A stretch of DNA of 64,000 bases, from contig NZ_BJFL01000019.1 in NCBI RefSeq assembly GCF_005405885.1, positions 1-64,000 of the forward strand. The letters run 5' to 3'. Each line of letters starts with the position of its first letter. Within the stretch, counting starts at the first letter, position 1. The notes under the pieces are model-generated. The model saw nothing but the letters and a program-made list of their open reading frames with translations. It was not told the origin of the DNA and did no database searches. The stretch comes from Gandjariella thermophila (GTDB lineage: Bacteria; Actinomycetota; Actinomycetes; Mycobacteriales; Pseudonocardiaceae). The position numbers were made by a program, and so were the translations under genes. This document shows, piece after piece, positions 26,421-32,740 of the stretch.

Positions 26421-26483
26421 TCGCCCCGGCGCGTTCCCGTGCTCGCCATCGCGGGTCGGTCCAGTTCCGGAACAGCCCGTCAG
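26421..26483. repeat. Copy 2 of the 63-bp intergenic direct repeat
   Basis: Same orientation as copy 1 and, like it, ends exactly at a minus-strand stop codon (26480-26482, the racemase gene). The pair therefore marks the 3' ends of two consecutive minus-strand genes. Confidence 0.7.
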
Positions 26484-27622
26484 CCGACCAGGCCCTCGGC
26501 CCGCAGCCGGCGCACCTCCTCGGCGGGCAGGCCCAGTTCGGCGAGCACGGTGTCGGTGTCCGCGCCGGGGTGAGGCGGCGGCGCGGGAGTCGACGCGGGC
26601 GTGCGGCCGAACCGGGGTGCGGGCGCGGGCTGCACCGTGCCGGCGACATCCACGAACGTCTGCCGCTTGCGGTTGTGCGGGTGATCCGGCGCTTCGCCCG
26701 GCTCGAGCACCGGCGCGAGGCAGGCGTCGCTGGCCACGGCCAGCTCGGCCCACTCGTCGCGGCTCCGCCGGCGCACCGCGGCCGCGATCTTCTCCCGCAG
26801 CTCCGGCCACCGCGCGGTGTCGTCGCGGTCCGGCAGGTCGGCCGGGTCCAGCTCGAGCAGCCGGAGCAGCTCGGCGTAGAACTTCTCCTCCAGCGCGCCG
26901 ATGCTGACGTAGCGGCCGTCCGCGGTCTGGTAGGTGTCGTAGTAGGGGGCGCCGCCGTCGAGCAGGTTCTCCCCGCGCCCGCCGGACCAGGCGCCGGCCG
27001 CGCGCATGCCGTGCAGCATGGTGGTGAGCAGCGCGGCGCCGTCCACCATCGCCGCGTCGACCACCTGGCCGCGGCCCGAGTTCTCCCGCTCGTACAGCGC
27101 GGCGAGTACCCCCATGGCGAGCAGCATGCCGCCGCCGCCGAAGTCACCCACCAGGTTCAGCGGCGGCACCGGCGGCCGGCCGGGCCGGCCGATCGGTTCC
27201 AGCGCGCCGGCCAGCGAGATGTAGTTGATGTCGTGCCCGGCGCGCGGCGCCAGCGGCCCGTCCTGGCCCCACCCGGTGAGCCGGCCGTAGACCAGCCTCG
27301 GGTTGCGGGCCAGGCAGTCCTCCGGGCCGAGACCGAGCCGCTCGGTGACCCCGGCGCGGAAGCCCTCGACCAGCACGTCGGACCGCTCGACCAGGCGCAG
27401 CACCAGTTCCACGCCCTCGGCGCGCTTGAGATCCACCGCGATCGAGCGGCGTCCCCGAGCCAGCGGGTCCTGGGTGACCCCGAGCACGTCGGCGCCCCGG
27501 CCGACCCGTTCGACGCGAACCACGTCCGCGCCCAGGTCGGCGAGCACCATCGCGGCGAACGGCGCCGCGCCCAGGCCCATCAGCTCCACGACCCGCAGGC
27601 CGGCCAGCGGCCCCTGCCCCAT
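26480..27622 (-). CDS. CaiB/BaiF family protein, alpha-methylacyl-CoA racemase-like
   Basis: A 380-aa family III CoA-transferase-fold protein. The racemase subgroup pattern is present: His130 in AGHDINYISLAGAL and Asp160 in LVGDFGGGG correspond to the general acid/base pair of mycobacterial MCR, and NSGRGQVVDAAMVDG follows. Such enzymes epimerise 2-methylacyl-CoAs in branched-chain or sterol side-chain breakdown. ATG 27622 has AAGGGTGG upstream. It follows an acyl-CoA dehydrogenase by 23 bp, which fits a two-gene beta-oxidation operon. A true CoA transferase activity is the alternative. Confidence 0.85.
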   Translation of the reverse strand: MGQGPLAGLRVVELMGLGAAPFAAMVLADLGADVVRVERVGRGADVLGVTQDPLARGRRSIAVDLKRAEGVELVLRLVERSDVLVEGFRAGVTERLGLGPEDCLARNPRLVYGRLTGWGQDGPLAPRAGHDINYISLAGALEPIGRPGRPPVPPLNLVGDFGGGGMLLAMGVLAALYERENSGRGQVVDAAMVDGAALLTTMLHGMRAAGAWSGGRGENLLDGGAPYYDTYQTADGRYVSIGALEEKFYAELLRLLELDPADLPDRDDTARWPELREKIAAAVRRRSRDEWAELAVASDACLAPVLEPGEAPDHPHNRKRQTFVDVAGTVQPAPAPRFGRTPASTPAPPPHPGADTDTVLAELGLPAEEVRRLRAEGLVG

Positions 27623-27645
27623 CACGCCACCCTTCCGAGAGCCCA

Positions 27646-28794
27646 CTACAGCGAGCGGGCGATCAGTTCCTTCATGATCTCGTTGGTGCCACCGTAGATG
27701 CGCTGCACCCGGGCGTCCGTCCAGGCGCGGGCGATCGGGTACTCGGTCATGTAGCCGTAGCCGCCGAAGAGCTGCACGCACTCGTCGACCACCCGGCACA
27801 GCCGGTCGGTGCTCCACCACTTGGCCATCGCCGCGGTGGCCGCGTCCAGCTCGCCGGTCAGGTGCCGCTGGACGCAGTCGTCCACGAAGGAGCGGGTGAC
27901 CGCGGCCTCGGTGGCGCACTCGGCGAGCACGAACCGGGTGTTCTGGAACCCGAGCAGCTCGCGGCCGAACGCCTTGCGCTGCTTGACGTAGTCCACGGTG
28001 ACCTCGACAGCCCGCTCCAGCGCCGCGATCGAGCTGACCGCGATGATCAGCCGCTCCTGCGGGAGCTGCTGCATGAGCTGGACGAAGCCCTGGCCCTCCT
28101 GCCCGCCGAGCAGGTTCGCCGCGGGCACCCGGACGTCGTCGAAGAACAGCTCGGCGGTGTCCTGGCCGTGCAGGCCCACCTTGTGCAGCACCCGGCCGCG
28201 GCGGAAGCCCTCCGCGCCGTCGGTCTCCACGACCAGCAGGGACACGCCCCTGGCGCCGGCCGCCGGGTCGGTCTTGGCGACCACGATCACCAGGCCGGCC
28301 TGGCTGCCGTTGGTGATGAAGGTCTTCGCCCCGGTCAGCACGTACTCCTCGCCGTCGCGGACCGCCCGGGTGGTGATGCCCTGCAGGTCCGAGCCGGCGC
28401 CCGGTTCGGTCATGGCGATCGCGCCGACCAGCTCACCGGAGGCCAGCCGGGGCAGCCACCGCCGCTTCTGCTCCTCGGTGCCGTAGCCGAGCAGGTAGTG
28501 CGCCACGATCCCGCTGTGCACGCCGATGCCGAAGCTGGAGTCCCCGGCGCGGGCCTGTTCCTGGTAGATCACCGCCTCGTGGGCGAACGTGCCGCCGCCC
28601 CCGCCGTATGTCTCCGGGATGCTGGGGCAGAGCAGGCCGACCTCGCCGGCCTTGTGCCACAGCTCCCGGTCGACGTGCTGCTGCGCGGCGAAGCGCTCCT
28701 GGTGCGGCGCAACCTCCTTGGCGAAGAAGGTGCGCGCCAGGTCCCGGATCGGGTCCAGGTCCTCGGTCAGCCATGGCGAGCGTCGAGTGAGCAC
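27646..28794 (-). CDS. Acyl-CoA dehydrogenase
   Basis: A 382-aa FAD enzyme introducing the alpha-beta double bond in acyl-CoA. Seen: GAIAMTEPGAGSDLQGI (FAD/substrate signature), FITNGSQAGL, the C-terminal signature QLFGGYGYM, and YGGTNEIMKEL with Glu372 at the usual catalytic position. GTG 28794 has GGAGG 8 nt upstream; the longer frame from 28833 lacks support. It is co-directional with the racemase gene. The upstream region carries an imperfect inverted repeat around TTCCCGGTGGGGAA (28847-28860) that may be an operator. Confidence 0.9.
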   Translation of the reverse strand: MLTRRSPWLTEDLDPIRDLARTFFAKEVAPHQERFAAQQHVDRELWHKAGEVGLLCPSIPETYGGGGGTFAHEAVIYQEQARAGDSSFGIGVHSGIVAHYLLGYGTEEQKRRWLPRLASGELVGAIAMTEPGAGSDLQGITTRAVRDGEEYVLTGAKTFITNGSQAGLVIVVAKTDPAAGARGVSLLVVETDGAEGFRRGRVLHKVGLHGQDTAELFFDDVRVPAANLLGGQEGQGFVQLMQQLPQERLIIAVSSIAALERAVEVTVDYVKQRKAFGRELLGFQNTRFVLAECATEAAVTRSFVDDCVQRHLTGELDAATAAMAKWWSTDRLCRVVDECVQLFGGYGYMTEYPIARAWTDARVQRIYGGTNEIMKELIARSL

Positions 28795-28886
28795 GGCCGG
28801 CGCCTCCCCGTGGGACCGCCAACCGCGGCCCAACTGGACGGTAACTTCCCGGTGGGGAACCTACCTCCATAGTGCCGGGCCGTCGC

Positions 28887-28937
28887 CGTCCACCCGGTGG
28901 GCCCGCCGTGGCTGGCCGTTCGGGGCAGCCGGCCACC
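28887..28937 (+). repeat. 51-bp direct repeat, copy A (left edge of lanthipeptide region)
   Basis: Starts CGTCCACCCGGTGGGCCCGC and matches 39609-39659 at 48 of 51 positions; similarity stops sharply at both ends. Internally it contains CCCGCCGTGG-CTGGCC (28902-28917) facing a degenerate complementary arm, so this copy folds less well than copy B. Confidence 0.85.
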
Positions 28938-28968
28938 GCGCGGGCATGGTCGCGGCCGGGGACGGCGG

Positions 28969-29877
28969 CTAAGAGATAGCCTGCCAGCGGGTGGATCGGT
29001 CGCCGGTGCGGAGGGATCGGATGCGGTGGCGTAGTTCGGCGGCGGCGGCCGGCTTGCTGGGGGCAAGGCGGATGTAGGCGCCGAGGGCGTGCAGTTCGGT
29101 GATGTCGCGCAGCAGGGTCCAACCGGGCCAGTCGAGGATGTTGTAGCCGTAGGCGGTCAGGAACCGCGACCGGTCGGCCTCGGGTTCGTGGAAGTGGTCG
29201 GGGATGCCGGCGAGCAGGTCCAGTTCGCGGGGACCGAGGCAGGTGCCGTCCCAGTCGATCAGCAGCCAATCGCCGTGGTCACGGACCAGGTTCTCGTTGT
29301 GCGCGTCGCCGTGGATGAGGCCTTCCCCCAGCGGGAACTCGGTGTCCGCGAACGTGTCGGCCACGGTGGCCGCGCGGTCGAGCAACCAGGCCCGGTCATC
29401 TGTGGTCAGTGCGGGCTGGGGACGGTCCAGGTCGATGGCCAGCGCCTCGTTCAACCGTTGCAGCGGCTGGTAACGGGGCATCGGGAACGGTGGGGCGGGC
29501 TGCTTGTGCAGCCGTCGCAGGGGCGCCGCCAGGTCGGCGAGCGAGGGTGGTGGGGTGAGGGCGCGGTGGGGCCAGAAGGTGACGACCGCCCCAGCAGCGA
29601 TCACTGGTTGCTCACCGGGAAGCGGCGGCAACGCGATCGGATCGGGTTGGGTCGCCAGCCAACGGGTGACCTCGATGCAGGTCTGGGCGCGGCGGCGGCG
29701 TACCGGGGTATCGGGGGCCAGGCGGGCGACAGCCCGCTCATGGGGAAGTAGGTACACCGCATTGGAGCGGTGGTGCAGGAGGCGGGCGTCCGCAGGGTTG
29801 GCTCCGAAGATCCGGCACGCGGCGTGCAGGGCGTCCAGGCCGGGCAGGCGGGCGTCGGTCGCAGCTGGGTGGCTCAT
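28969..29877 (-). CDS. Aminoglycoside phosphotransferase-fold protein
   Basis: A 302-aa APH-family kinase-fold protein. The catalytic loop LIHGDAHNENLV and the Mg-binding LIDWDGTCLGPRELDL are intact, so it may be an active small-molecule or protein kinase; nothing shows that the substrate is an antibiotic. ATG 29877 overlaps the stop of the upstream XRE regulator (ATGA), so the pair is translationally coupled. Similar XRE-plus-APH pairs are common beside actinomycete accessory loci (recalled). It is the leftmost gene inside the flanking 51-bp repeats. Confidence 0.82.
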   Translation of the reverse strand: MSHPAATDARLPGLDALHAACRIFGANPADARLLHHRSNAVYLLPHERAVARLAPDTPVRRRRAQTCIEVTRWLATQPDPIALPPLPGEQPVIAAGAVVTFWPHRALTPPPSLADLAAPLRRLHKQPAPPFPMPRYQPLQRLNEALAIDLDRPQPALTTDDRAWLLDRAATVADTFADTEFPLGEGLIHGDAHNENLVRDHGDWLLIDWDGTCLGPRELDLLAGIPDHFHEPEADRSRFLTAYGYNILDWPGWTLLRDITELHALGAYIRLAPSKPAAAAELRHRIRSLRTGDRSTRWQAIS

Positions 29878-31343
29878 GCCGCAGCGGTCAGCGCGGCGCG
29901 GATGTGTTCGCGCAGGTCAGCGACCTCCGGTTTGCGGCTGTGCGGCTGGGCCATCCTGTCCAGGACTCGCAGCCGGGCGTAGCCACGGGTGGAGGACAGC
30001 CCGATGATCGCGTCCACCGCCTCGTAGCCGGTGGCCACCGCCGCGTCGATGTCGCCGGCCTGGAACTGCACGGACGCCAGCGGAGGCAGGATGACGGCGC
30101 GGCTGCGTTCGTACTCCGCGCCGTAGCCGGTGGCGGCCGCGGTCAGCTTGTCGATGGCGTCGGGGGCGAACTCGGGGCGGGTCAGCGACAGCAGGTAAAG
30201 CGAGTGGCCCTGCTGGGCGGTGATCTCGGCGTCGGTGACGAACCAGGCCCACGGCGGGGTCGTGTCCGGGTCGGCAGTGGCGTAGGTGTCCTGGGCGTTG
30301 CCGATCGCGCGGCGGGTGGGCTCGGCCTCGCCCAGAGCGGCGCGGCACCATCCGAGGACTGCCGAGATGTAGCCCTGGGTGATCGTGCTGACCGGATGCT
30401 TGCGGTTGGCGGCGGTGGCCGAGGCGAGCTGCACGAGGTGCAGTGCCTCGCTGGCGCGGTCGAGGTGCAGGGCTTGGTGCGCCATGTCCAGCAGCACATC
30501 GACGGCGAGGTCGGGCGCGCGGGGGTGGTCGTCGGCGCGGCGGGCGGTGTCCAGTGCGTAGGTCCACAGGCGGCGCGCGGCGTCGTGGTCTTCGACGTCG
30601 TAGGCCATCCACCCGGCCATGCTGGCCAGCTCGGCGATGGCGACCAGCAGTCGGGTGCGTGTCTCCGGCGTGCAGATGGCGTTCTCCAACTGGCGCACCT
30701 GGTGCAGTTGCGTGACCGCCGCCGCGCGGCAGAGGCCACCGCCGTAGGCGAAGTCCGAGCGGCGGAACCCGTCGGTGATCGCCTCGATGGCGTCGACATC
30801 GGCCGCGCCGATACGGGGCCGGGTCACCGGTTCGACCTGGCCGGGCAGCAGTGAGCCAAGTCGGGCGAGTTCGGGATGCAGGCTTGATCCCAACGTGGCG
30901 GCCGTGACGAGGGCAAGGAAATCCCTGCGCTCCAACCAACTCACCTCCTCGGCGGTCACGGTACCGGCCACGTCGGTCGGGATGTCGGCGGGAAAACCGA
31001 GCAAGAATGCCGGAATGCGCAGTACGGTGGCCAGCCTGGCGGCCAACTTGACGTGGGTGAGCCGGCGCTCGCCGCGTTCGACGGCGGAGACCCGAGACTG
31101 CGACAGACCCAGCAGGTCAGCGAGCTGGAGTTGCGACAGCCCGGTCTGCTGCCGGACGGCGGCGAACACCGCGCCGAAGTCGTAGCGGGCCAACGCGGCG
31201 CGCAGGGCCGCGTCCTCGTAGAACCCCTCCGGGATCGGCGCCTGGAACCCGCAGGCGCGGGCGCAGGAGCCGCACATCGTGTCGTTCACGCCGACACGCA
31301 GCAGGGTGCCGCAGAACCGGCAGCGTCGTCCCGGACCATTCAT
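29874..31343 (-). CDS. XRE-family regulator with N-terminal zinc ribbon and TPR-like C terminus
   Basis: A 489-aa regulator. Cys8/Cys11 and Cys24/Cys27 form a likely zinc ribbon; residues ~58-118 are a helix-turn-helix (LSQLQLADLLGLSQSRVSAV ER); the remaining ~350 residues are helical with TPR-like repeats, the layout of many actinomycete regulators that sense a peptide or metabolite. GGAAGGCG precedes ATG 31343. It is divergent from the lanthipeptide genes, with a perfect palindrome in between, and coupled to the APH gene; it is the obvious candidate regulator of the cluster. Confidence 0.82.
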   Translation of the reverse strand: MNGPGRRCRFCGTLLRVGVNDTMCGSCARACGFQAPIPEGFYEDAALRAALARYDFGAVFAAVRQQTGLSQLQLADLLGLSQSRVSAVERGERRLTHVKLAARLATVLRIPAFLLGFPADIPTDVAGTVTAEEVSWLERRDFLALVTAATLGSSLHPELARLGSLLPGQVEPVTRPRIGAADVDAIEAITDGFRRSDFAYGGGLCRAAAVTQLHQVRQLENAICTPETRTRLLVAIAELASMAGWMAYDVEDHDAARRLWTYALDTARRADDHPRAPDLAVDVLLDMAHQALHLDRASEALHLVQLASATAANRKHPVSTITQGYISAVLGWCRAALGEAEPTRRAIGNAQDTYATADPDTTPPWAWFVTDAEITAQQGHSLYLLSLTRPEFAPDAIDKLTAAATGYGAEYERSRAVILPPLASVQFQAGDIDAAVATGYEAVDAIIGLSSTRGYARLRVLDRMAQPHSRKPEVADLREHIRAALTAAA

Positions 31344-31471
31344 GGTTCGCCTTCCAATACCAGACGTACCCGTCCAGGTTCACAGCGTAACCACCGCTCG
31401 GGCGGCGTGCGCCGGGCGTCTTCATGGCTGGAGAGGCACTAGTCGCTCGCTTCGCCTACCGCCGTGTCAAG

Positions 31472-31497
31472 CCCCATTGGGGCTAGCCCCAATGGGG
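31472..31497. promoter_or_regulatory. Perfect 26-bp palindrome in the divergent intergenic region
   Basis: Half-site CCCCATTGGGGCT is followed by its exact reverse complement, centred on CTAG. It lies 129 bp upstream of the XRE gene and 14 bp before the first plus-strand ORF. Candidate operator for the XRE regulator; a bidirectional terminator is less likely because no gene ends here. Confidence 0.5.
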
Positions 31498-31510
31498 ATC
31501 GGATACCCCG

Positions 31511-31846
31511 GTGTCGGCCGGCACCGTGGACGACATGGCGATGCCGCTGTTGATGAACGAGGAGAACGCGCTCCGACCGCCCCTGGCTGGGTCATCCGGT
31601 TCGGCGCCCGCGCCGGTCCCGTCGACGGCGGCGGCCGACGCAAGCCCCCGGTGGTCCGACCCGGACCCCCGACCCGGGTCGGGCCACTGGGTTCCCACCG
31701 CATGGGTAGGAGCCGCGCGGCCAGTGCTGACCTTCCCCACCGGCGGTCACCGATGTGGTCTGTACCGGGTGGTGTGTGGGTTCTACGAGTGCCTGCACGG
31801 CCACGTCCGCCGGATCAGCGTCCGTGCCAGGGGAGGTACGGCATGA
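31511..31846 (+). CDS. Small Cys/His-containing protein of unknown function
   Basis: A ~111-aa ORF beginning GTG, with possible internal starts at the ATGs encoding MAMPLLMNEENALRPP. A Pro/Ser-rich linker is followed by a C-terminal segment HRCGLYRVVCGFYECLHGH, which could bind metal. Third-position G/C (~82% by eye) is lower than in the core genes but comparable to the island. Its TGA overlaps the next start (ATGA), which supports real translation. I do not recognise the family. Confidence 0.4.
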   Translation: MSAGTVDDMAMPLLMNEENALRPPLAGSSGSAPAPVPSTAAADASPRWSDPDPRPGSGHWVPTAWVGAARPVLTFPTGGHRCGLYRVVCGFYECLHGHVRRISVRARGGTA

Positions 31847-31881
31847 GCGCCGGCGCGACCACCCGTGAACAGCGGGCGTGA
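31843..31881 (+). CDS. 12-codon ORF with strong ribosome binding site
   Basis: Encodes MSAGATTREQRA. AGGGGAGG is placed 6 nt before its ATG, one of the best ribosome sites in the window, and the ORF overlaps both neighbours (ATGA with the upstream stop, GTGA with the downstream start). It may be a translational relay into the next gene or the scar of a frameshift joining the two flanking ORFs. Confidence 0.3.
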   Translation: MSAGATTREQRA

Positions 31882-32258
31882 TCGGGGTGCGATCGGTGAC
31901 GGCGGACAGAACACCAGTGCAGCCCACAAGCCCAGTCGGATGGTGGTGGGGCACCAACCGGCCCGGCGGTACCTTCTATGCCGGCCGCGCCCACGTCGTG
32001 CAACCCGACCAGCCGATGGCCGGGTTGTGTGGCCTGCCGGTGTCCGACGTCTGGGAACTGCGCCCGCCGAGCCCGGAGCGTCTGTGCCCGGACTGCTGCG
32101 TGCTGGCGATGACCGCCTCCTATCCACCGTTTCCGCCGACACCCGCACCGCCGCTGCCCAGGAGGGCCGCAAGCCCCGGTGCCCCGCTTCTGGTACCGGC
32201 GGTATCGGCCGAGCAGACCGCCGTGATGCCCGTAGTCGGCGCGGACGACGCCCCATGA
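31878..32258 (+). CDS. Small putative zinc-ribbon protein of the lanthipeptide region
   Basis: Up to 126 aa. Conserved-looking core: GWWWGTNRPGGTFYAG, then CGLPVSDVWELRPP and LCPDCC, a Cys-x~25-CxxC layout seen in small actinomycete zinc-ribbon proteins beside XRE regulators (recalled). The C-terminal 50 residues are Pro/Ala-rich. Starts at GTG 31878, 31887 or 31896 are all possible; 31878 gives coupling to the 12-codon ORF. Role in the cluster unknown. Confidence 0.5.
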   Translation: MIGVRSVTADRTPVQPTSPVGWWWGTNRPGGTFYAGRAHVVQPDQPMAGLCGLPVSDVWELRPPSPERLCPDCCVLAMTASYPPFPPTPAPPLPRRAASPGAPLLVPAVSAEQTAVMPVVGADDAP

Positions 32259-32389
32259 GCCCACCTGTGGACGCGGTGCCCACGGCCCGCCCTGCCCGGT
32301 GCTGCGCGCCCATATCCGCGCCCCGATCAGCCTCGCTCAGCTAGCCGCACGCCAGCCGTGCACACATCAGGGTCCTGACCGGAAAGTGC

Positions 32390-32418
32390 TTGCCCCGCAA
32401 GGGTTCCACGGCCAGGTT
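32390..32418 (+). promoter_or_regulatory. Candidate promoter of the lanthipeptide operon
   Basis: TTGCCC (32390-32395) and CAGGTT (32413-32418) are spaced 17 bp, a pattern close to housekeeping actinomycete promoters. Transcription would begin about 30 nt before the precursor start at 32455. Confidence 0.35.
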
Positions 32419-32454
32419 AAAGAAGATCAGCCCATCACCAACGAAAGGATCAGC

Positions 32455-32655
32455 ATGCCCGCAACCCTCACCACCGAGGCCCTGTCCAAGACGGCCGCGG
32501 CCGTCCCCACGTCGGCTGTCGAGGACCCGTTCGCCCTCGACATCCAGATCATCACCGATGTACCGGCGGGTCATCCGCTCGCCGCCTGCAAGGGCGGCAC
32601 CGACGACGGATGCGACCCGACCTGCGCGTCGGCGTGCATCAGCGACGGGGTGTGA
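32455..32655 (+). CDS. FxLD-type class I lanthipeptide precursor
   Basis: A 66-aa precursor. The leader carries the FxLD box as F26-A-L-D29 (class I leaders typically use FNLD/FxLD to dock on LanB and LanC). The C-terminal core region from about residue 34 holds Cys45, Cys53, Cys57 and Cys61 and dehydratable Thr49, Thr56, Ser59 and Ser63, enough for up to four thioether rings. Two Asp-Gly steps (51-52, 64-65) are likely targets of the cluster methyltransferase. AAAGGA precedes ATG 32455; the frame from 32299 has no support. The cleavage site is not evident. A hairpin separates it from the lanB gene. Confidence 0.9.
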   Translation: MPATLTTEALSKTAAAVPTSAVEDPFALDIQIITDVPAGHPLAACKGGTDDGCDPTCASACISDGV

Positions 32656-32667
32656 GCCGATCCGTTT

Positions 32668-32702
32668 CGCGGGGGCCGGGAGCGTGTTTGCCGGCCCCCG
32701 CG
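32668..32702 (+). terminator. Hairpin between precursor and lanB genes
   Basis: A perfect 12-bp stem (CGCGGGGGCCGG, 32668-32679, with 32691-32702) and an 11-nt loop, 13 nt after the precursor stop and without a T-run. Such hairpins commonly act as partial terminators or 3' stabilisers that keep precursor mRNA in excess of the enzyme mRNA. Confidence 0.65.
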
Positions 32703-32740
32703 GTTCCCGCCCGATCGCGACAGGTGGCCGGAGGATGAGG

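Noticed and set aside
28847-28860. TTCCCGGTGGGGAA as a second copy of the 25694-25728 palindrome
   Set aside because: The half-sites are in the opposite order and the surrounding bases do not match, so the two are not the same element.
28969-29877. Aminoglycoside resistance gene
   Set aside because: Only the general APH fold motifs are seen; the gene is coupled to an XRE regulator of an accessory locus, so resistance cannot be claimed.
32299-32454. N-terminal extension of the lanthipeptide precursor
   Set aside because: The frame is open upstream, but the ribosome site AAAGGA and the leader pattern place the start at 32455, and a candidate promoter lies within the extension.
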